From Lentzea atacamensis (GTDB lineage: Bacteria > Actinomycetota > Actinomycetes > Mycobacteriales > Pseudonocardiaceae): DNA of 64,000 nucleotides. Below, piece by piece: positions 59,760-64,000 of the stretch. The position numbers and the translations under genes were made by a program. Every line of letters starts with the position of its first letter. Positions within the stretch are counted from its first letter, which is position 1. The stretch spans positions 1,321,635 to 1,385,634 of the forward strand of contig NZ_QLTT01000001.1 of the NCBI RefSeq assembly GCF_003269295.1. The letters run 5' to 3'. The notes below the pieces were generated by a model. It did no database searches. It was not told the origin of the DNA and saw only the letters and a program-made list of their open reading frames with translations.

Positions 59760-61079
59760 ATGCGCAGACGTGACTTCCTCGCCGCGGCGGCAGGGGTCGC
59801 CGCCGTGGTGGCCAATCCCGCGAGCGCGCTCGCGGCGACCGAACAGAGACCGGGGGCGACGGGCCTGCCGGACCTGGACCTCGGCGACTTCCCCGTCGTG
59901 GCACGGGTCCGGGCCCGCAAGGCGCTGGAGCATCTGAAGGTGCTGAGCGACAGGATCGGGCCGCGGATCGGCGGTACCGCGTCCGAGCACCGGGCCCGCG
60001 ACTACCTGGTGCGGGAGCTCAGGTCGCTGCGCTACCAGGTGTCGACGCAGCCGTTCACGGTGCCGGACAAGTACCTCGCCGAGATCAACTCGACCTGGCA
60101 GGCCGGCGCCTCGCGGTTCGGCTCTCTCGGCGTCACGGTGACGGCGCCGTTCGTCGAGGTGGTGGACGGTCAGCTGCCGGACCTGACGGGCAAGATCGCC
60201 TTCTACGTCAACGCTCCCACCGGATCCGCGCCGACGCACGCGGCGATCGAACGGGGCGCGGTGGCGGTGATCCTCGGCCGGATCTCCTCGGGGACGGGCA
60301 AGTCCAGCGCGTTCTCGCCCACCCTCGACCGCAACGTCACGGTGCCCGTGATCGGGCTTGCCCAAGTGCACACGGAAAAGCTGCGCACACAGGGCTCCGG
60401 CCAGCTGACGATCAGCACCACGCACCACCCGAACCTCACGTCCTACAACGTGATCGCTGAGCGGCCGTCAACGTTCCCGTGGCAGGACAACGGCGTTGTG
60501 ATGGTCACCGCGCACTACGACAGCGTGCCGGGCTCACCGGGTGCCAACGACGACGGCAGCGGCACCGTGCTGTGCCTGGAGCTGGCACGCGTGCTGCGCT
60601 ATCTGCCCACGCACAGGGCGATCCGGTTCGCGTTGTGGGGTTCGGAGGAACAGGGGCTGCTCGGGTCGCGGTACTACGTCTCGCAGCTCCCGCCGGAGGA
60701 GATCGCGCGGATCAAGGGCGTGTTCCAGAACGACATGGTCGCCACCAGCCACGACCCGGCGACGGCGTACTGGTTGCTGTCGGTGGACGGCGCGGACAAC
60801 GCCACCACCAGCGCGGTGCGCGCGGCGGCCCAGCGACTCGGCTACGACCCGCGGGTGCACGGGCCGGTGGCACGCGGGTCGAGCGACCACGTTCCGTTCC
60901 ACGAGAAGGGCATGGCGTCGGCGAACTTCAGCTGGCGCGGCGAGGGCGGACCGGCGCAGCTGGAGCCGATCTACCACACGCCGGAGGACACGATCCGCGA
61001 CAACATCAGCCTGGAGCGGTTGCAGGTCTCGCTGGAGCTGATCGGCGCGGCGGCCTACCGGCTCGCCTGCCAGCGGTAG
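59760..61079 (+). CDS. Exported M28-family metallopeptidase with PA domain
   Basis: A 439-residue enzyme: Tat signal MRRRDFLAAAAGVAAVV, an inserted PA domain (residues about 110-230, VVDGQLPDLTGKIAFYVNA), then the M28 zinc ligands HYDS, NDDGSG, the catalytic Glu pair in GSEEQG, Asp in FQNDMVA and His near YHTPEDT. GGGGGA lies six bases before ATG 59760; ATG 59748 lacks spacing. Likely an aminopeptidase acting outside the membrane. Confidence 0.88.
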   Translation: MRRRDFLAAAAGVAAVVANPASALAATEQRPGATGLPDLDLGDFPVVARVRARKALEHLKVLSDRIGPRIGGTASEHRARDYLVRELRSLRYQVSTQPFTVPDKYLAEINSTWQAGASRFGSLGVTVTAPFVEVVDGQLPDLTGKIAFYVNAPTGSAPTHAAIERGAVAVILGRISSGTGKSSAFSPTLDRNVTVPVIGLAQVHTEKLRTQGSGQLTISTTHHPNLTSYNVIAERPSTFPWQDNGVVMVTAHYDSVPGSPGANDDGSGTVLCLELARVLRYLPTHRAIRFALWGSEEQGLLGSRYYVSQLPPEEIARIKGVFQNDMVATSHDPATAYWLLSVDGADNATTSAVRAAAQRLGYDPRVHGPVARGSSDHVPFHEKGMASANFSWRGEGGPAQLEPIYHTPEDTIRDNISLERLQVSLELIGAAAYRLACQR

Positions 61080-61097
61080 ACGTCGGCACCCGCGCGG

Positions 61098-61336
61098 TCA
61101 GCGGCTCACGTCGAGCACCGCGCGGGTGAACGCCTCCGGCGCCTCCTGCGGGACGTTGTGCCCGATGCCGTCGAGGATCCGGTGCTCGTAGCGTCCGGTG
61201 AACCTGTCGCGGTAACCGGCGCCGCTCTTGTTCGGGCCGTCGAAGTCGCTGGCGATCGTGATCGCCGGCACGCTGATCACGGGCCTGTTCTGGAGCTTGC
61301 GCTCGAACCCGTCGTAGCGGTGCTCGCCTTCTGCGA
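61098..61336 (-). pseudogene. C-terminal remnant of an alpha/beta hydrolase
   Basis: About 78 residues: RYDGFERKLQNRPVISVPAITIASDFDGPNKSGAGYRDRFTGRYEHRILDGIGHNVPQEAPEAFTRAVLDV. The Asp in ASDFDG and His in GIGHNVPQEAP match the haloalkane-dehalogenase-like lid and catalytic end. The nucleophile half is gone; just upstream is another gene's fragment. Confidence 0.7.
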
Positions 61337-61340
61337 GCTG

Positions 61341-61460
61341 TGAACCCCGACCGCGCTGACCGCGCCCAGACCGAGCTGCTGCCGCTGATGTCCAAGTTGC
61401 GCAGGGCGAACCAGCTCGTCGGTCCGCTGCGCGAGGCGCTCGGAGACGTGCTGGGCAGAG
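61341..61460 (+). other. Short internal protein fragment on plus strand
   Basis: NPDRADRAQTELLPLMSKLRRANQLVGPLREALGDVLG is a plausible helical protein segment in the plus strand that lies between the hydrolase and ATPase remnants on the other strand. There is no start or end. Unidentified; probably a third gene remnant. Confidence 0.3.
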
Positions 61461-61464
61461 GAGG

Positions 61465-61970
61465 GTGTCGGCGGCGTCGGGAGCCAGCGGTTCCACGGTG
61501 AGCGCCGGCACGCCCGCGAACATCGGGATGCGGGCGGCGGCGATGAGCGTGGCGCCGGACAACCGGCGGGCCACGAAGCCCAGGACGTCCTGGCTCGCCT
61601 GGTCGAGCCAGTGCGCGTCGTCGACCAGGACGACAGGCTTGGCCGTGCTCAGCAGGTCGAGCGCGGCGAGGCCGACCAGGTGGACGGGCGGTGCTGCGCC
61701 GTCGGAGAGACCGAAGACGAATTCGAGCGCGTCCCGCCGCGCACCGGACAAGGTGGACAGATCGAGGAACGGGTGCAGGACCTGGTGCAGACCGGAGTAC
61801 GGCAGGTCCCGCTCGGCCTCGACACCGGTGACCAGATGACCGTCGAGCGACCGCAACAACGCGGACTTGCCGACTCCGGGCTCGCCGACGACCAGCAGAG
61901 ACCCGCCCGAGGCCCCCAGCGCGGCCAGCCGTTCCTGTTCCCGTTCACGTCCGACCAGCGACACCGGCAC
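61465..61970 (-). pseudogene. N-terminal remnant of a LuxR-LAL-type AAA regulator
   Basis: From GTG 61970: SLVGREREQERLAALGASGGSLLVVGEPGVGKSALLRSLDGHL carries Walker A, and PVVLVDDAHWLDQASQDVLGFVARRL Walker B. The sequence closely resembles residues 1-190 of the LuxR gene at 4138 (for example GLHQVLHPFLD versus GLHQLCVPFLD). It stops after VEPLAPDAADTLL at about 61465; the TPR and HTH parts are absent. Confidence 0.75.
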
Positions 61971-62001
61971 CCCGTTCGTTGCTCCGTGTGGACCAAGAGT
62001 G

Positions 62002-62886
62002 TCAGAAGGTCCAGGCGGCGTGCGCGCCCGGACCGACGACCAGCGTCGAGTTGCCGAGCCGCTGCACATGGCGCTCCGCCGCGTGGTTCAGCTCGAACTC
62101 CACCCGCTTGAGCCCGGTCTGCCCCAGCGCCACCTCGTCGAGCCGGATCGTCACCCCGCCGCGCGACGCCACGACACCACCCGGCTCCGTCCGCACGAAG
62201 AACCCGCCGGTCCGCAGCAGCGGCCTGGTCGTGGCGAGATCCCGCGCGGTCACCGCGATCCGGATGAAACTGATGTTGCGCATCAGCTTGTCCCGGTAGC
62301 GCTCGGGGAGGTAGCGCTCGCGGGTCACGTCACCGGGGAAGCGCGCGGGACCCGTCTGGCTGCGCGGATCGGCGAAGTACTCGTCGCGGTACTCCATCGC
62401 CCAGGCGCCGAACCTCTCGTACCGCTCGACCGGCAACAGCGCGTCGAACCACGGCACCGGCTTGTGGTCGCCGAAGTCGCGCGTCTGCAGGAAGTCGATC
62501 GGCGTCACGCCGGAGGCGACGAGGCGGGCCTTCACCGTGTCGATGTCGCCGTCGCGTTCGGTCGAGAGAGCGAGGGCCGCCGAGCCCAGTTCACCGTCCT
62601 GGCCGGCGATGTCACCGACGCCGAAGATCTCCAGGTAGGTCTCCTGGCCGCGCAGGTAGCGGCCGGTCCACTTCTCACCGCCGGCGCCGGTCGTCGTGCG
62701 CACCTCGAAGTCCGCGAAGTCCCGCAGGTACGGGGAATGCTCGATGGCGTCCGCCGTGGCGCGGTCGAGCGTTCCCCGGGCGTGGTTGTAGTACAACAAC
62801 TGCCGCTCCATCGCCTGCGCCGGCCCGGCACCGACCACGACCAGCAAGAGGGTCAGGATCATGCAGAACAAGCGTCGGTTCCCCAT
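62002..62886 (-). CDS. Secreted DUF5829-like protein
   Basis: A 294-residue protein with signal peptide MGNRRLFCMILTLLLVVVGAGPAQA and a mature part with LLYYNHARGTLDRATADAIEHSPYLRDFADFEVRTTTGAGGEKWTGRYLRGQETYLEIFGVGD and ERYRDKLMRNISFIRIAVTARDL. The NHA...DxATxxAIxxSxYLRDFA pattern is that of the DUF5829 family; function unknown. ATG 62886, divergent from the methyltransferase at 62945. Confidence 0.8.
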   Translation of the reverse strand: MGNRRLFCMILTLLLVVVGAGPAQAMERQLLYYNHARGTLDRATADAIEHSPYLRDFADFEVRTTTGAGGEKWTGRYLRGQETYLEIFGVGDIAGQDGELGSAALALSTERDGDIDTVKARLVASGVTPIDFLQTRDFGDHKPVPWFDALLPVERYERFGAWAMEYRDEYFADPRSQTGPARFPGDVTRERYLPERYRDKLMRNISFIRIAVTARDLATTRPLLRTGGFFVRTEPGGVVASRGGVTIRLDEVALGQTGLKRVEFELNHAAERHVQRLGNSTLVVGPGAHAAWTF

Positions 62887-62944
62887 GGAACGATCCTAGG
62901 ACCGGGGCACTCAAGCCAGGCTCAAGTCGCACGAGGGGGACTTT

Positions 62945-64000
62945 GTGTTCGACACCGCACGGTGGACGGTTCTCGCGCCGCTGCTGCAGGCCGCCGGCGC
63001 GGGCCGCGACCTGCTCGACGACACGATCCGCCGGCTCACCCCCGAAGCCGTGACGCAGGTGGTGCTGAACGAGATCGGCGAGCACGGCGTCCGGCTCGAC
63101 CTGCACTTCGACGGACGCACCACGAGCCACCTGCGGACGGACGCCGACGTCGTGGTCTCGCTCAGCCTCACCGACGCCGTGCGCGGCCTGTACGGCACGG
63201 ACGAACGGCCGTGGCCGAGTCTCGCCGTGCGGACCGCGTTCGCCGAGCTCGACGAACGCGGCCCCGGCGCGTGGTTCGCGGGCCGCAAGGGCATCGCGCG
63301 GGACGTCCAGAGCCTGCTGTCCGCGCTCAAGCCGGGCAGGCAGGACCTCGGCGAGCTGTCCGTGACGTTCGGCTCGGACAAGTGGGGCGACCTGCACTGG
63401 TACACCCAGCACTACGAACGGCACTTCGCCCGCCTGCGCGACGAACCGGTGCGGGTGCTGGAGATCGGCATCGGTGGCTACGCCGACCCCGACTCCGGCG
63501 GAGCCTCGCTGCGGATGTGGCAGCGGTACTTCCGGCGCGGACTCGTGCACGGCCTCGACATCGCGGAGAAGAACGTCACCGGCCCGCGGATCATGACCGT
63601 GCGGGGCGACCAGTCCGACGCGGAGTTCCTCGGCAGGCTGGGCGAGGAACTCGGCCCGTTCGACGTGGTCATCGACGACGGCAGCCACCTCAACGAGCAC
63701 GTGCGGATCTCGTTCCACGCGCTGTTCCCGCACGTCCGGCCGGGCGGGCTCTATGTCGTCGAAGATCTGCAGACCGCGTACTGGCCGCGCTGGGGTGGCG
63801 ACCCCGAGGCGGGTCCCGGCACCTCGATGGGCATGCTCAAGTCCTTTGTGGACGGACTGAACCGGGCGGAGGTGCGCGACCCGCAGGGCGAGGGTTCGCA
63901 CCTGGAACGCGACATCAGCGGAATCTCGTTCCACCACAACATCGCGTTCGTCGAAAAAGGACTCAACGCCGAGGAGGGCGGGCCGGTCTTCCTGCGCACC
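62945..64000 (+). CDS. MycE/TylE-like macrocin-type O-methyltransferase, cut by window end
   Basis: An open frame from GTG 62945 (GAGGGGGA upstream) continues for 352 codons to the edge. The second half has the MycE-type methyltransferase core: SVTFGSDKWGDLHWYTQHYERHFARLRDEPVRVLEIGIGGYADPDSGGASLRMW, GDQSDAEFLGRLGEELGPFDVVIDDGSHLNEH and RPGGLYVVEDLQTAYWP with metal-binding Asp residues. MycE methylates a sugar hydroxyl of macrolides and is a Mg-dependent tetramer. The family is 390-400 residues, so about 40-50 are missing at the edge. No glycosyltransferase or PKS is in this window. Confidence 0.85.
   Translation, partial: MFDTARWTVLAPLLQAAGAGRDLLDDTIRRLTPEAVTQVVLNEIGEHGVRLDLHFDGRTTSHLRTDADVVVSLSLTDAVRGLYGTDERPWPSLAVRTAFAELDERGPGAWFAGRKGIARDVQSLLSALKPGRQDLGELSVTFGSDKWGDLHWYTQHYERHFARLRDEPVRVLEIGIGGYADPDSGGASLRMWQRYFRRGLVHGLDIAEKNVTGPRIMTVRGDQSDAEFLGRLGEELGPFDVVIDDGSHLNEHVRISFHALFPHVRPGGLYVVEDLQTAYWPRWGGDPEAGPGTSMGMLKSFVDGLNRAEVRDPQGEGSHLERDISGISFHHNIAFVEKGLNAEEGGPVFLRT

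Overview
The window is about 70 % G+C and has the coding style of an actinomycete. Many genes start with GTG or TTG, stop/start overlaps are frequent, some promoters place a -10-like hexamer a few bases before the start codon (leaderless), and there are Tat and Sec substrates, LuxR-LAL, ECF, TetR, PadR and HxlR regulators. The gene mix resembles Pseudonocardiaceae such as Lentzea, Saccharothrix or Actinosynnema; the genus is an inference. No rRNA, tRNA or CRISPR array was seen.

Layout. 1-9.3 kb: redox and glyoxalase-fold genes (VOC, flavin disulfide reductase, VOC) divergent from a LuxR-LAL regulator, then an NmrA-type reductase, a SigJ-type sigma factor and two gene remnants joined head to head. 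9.3-13.2 kb: a beta-ketoadipate lower-pathway operon (catC, pcaF, pcaI, pcaJ) behind a PcaR-type IclR regulator and its three-half-site operator. 13.1-20.5 kb: MFS/TetR pair, small enzymes, and an ECF42 module (DGPF/YCII protein, sigma factor, AhpD-like protein) whose probable promoter recurs before a nearby VOC gene. 20.5-26.1 kb: an accessory island with a broken IS701-type transposase, an IS3 element, an orphan polymorphic-toxin fragment with a HINT domain, paralogous small genes that may be immunity genes, and a deaminase-like toxin fragment. 26.1-30.6 kb: HxlR-controlled NmrA and RidA genes, a Tat-exported lyase-like protein and a flavoprotein. 30.6-32.3 kb: a decayed IS200/IS605 element. 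32.3-42.2 kb: a carbohydrate operon (YtfQ/YtfR/YtfT/YjfF-like importer, secreted GH2 enzyme with two AbfB modules, secreted S1 protease) facing a LacI regulator across a palindromic operator. 42.2-49.1 kb: macro domain, esterase, STAS, AraC, a truncated FAD oxidase and an McrB/McrC restriction pair. 49.1-56.5 kb: SGNH hydrolase, several frameshifted remnants, a nucleoside deaminase, methyltransferase and PadR/NTF2 pair. 56.5-64 kb: PepSY membrane protein, a PH-like/YbaB-like protein, M28 peptidase, a mosaic of gene fragments, a DUF5829 protein and the start of a MycE/TylE-like sugar O-methyltransferase that runs off the end.

A recurring theme is that the long core genes are open while accessory genes (toxin, both IS elements, P450, DNRLRE-like protein, a membrane protein) carry single-base frameshifts or sharp truncations. 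Either this is genuine decay of horizontally acquired DNA or there are local assembly indels; reads would decide.
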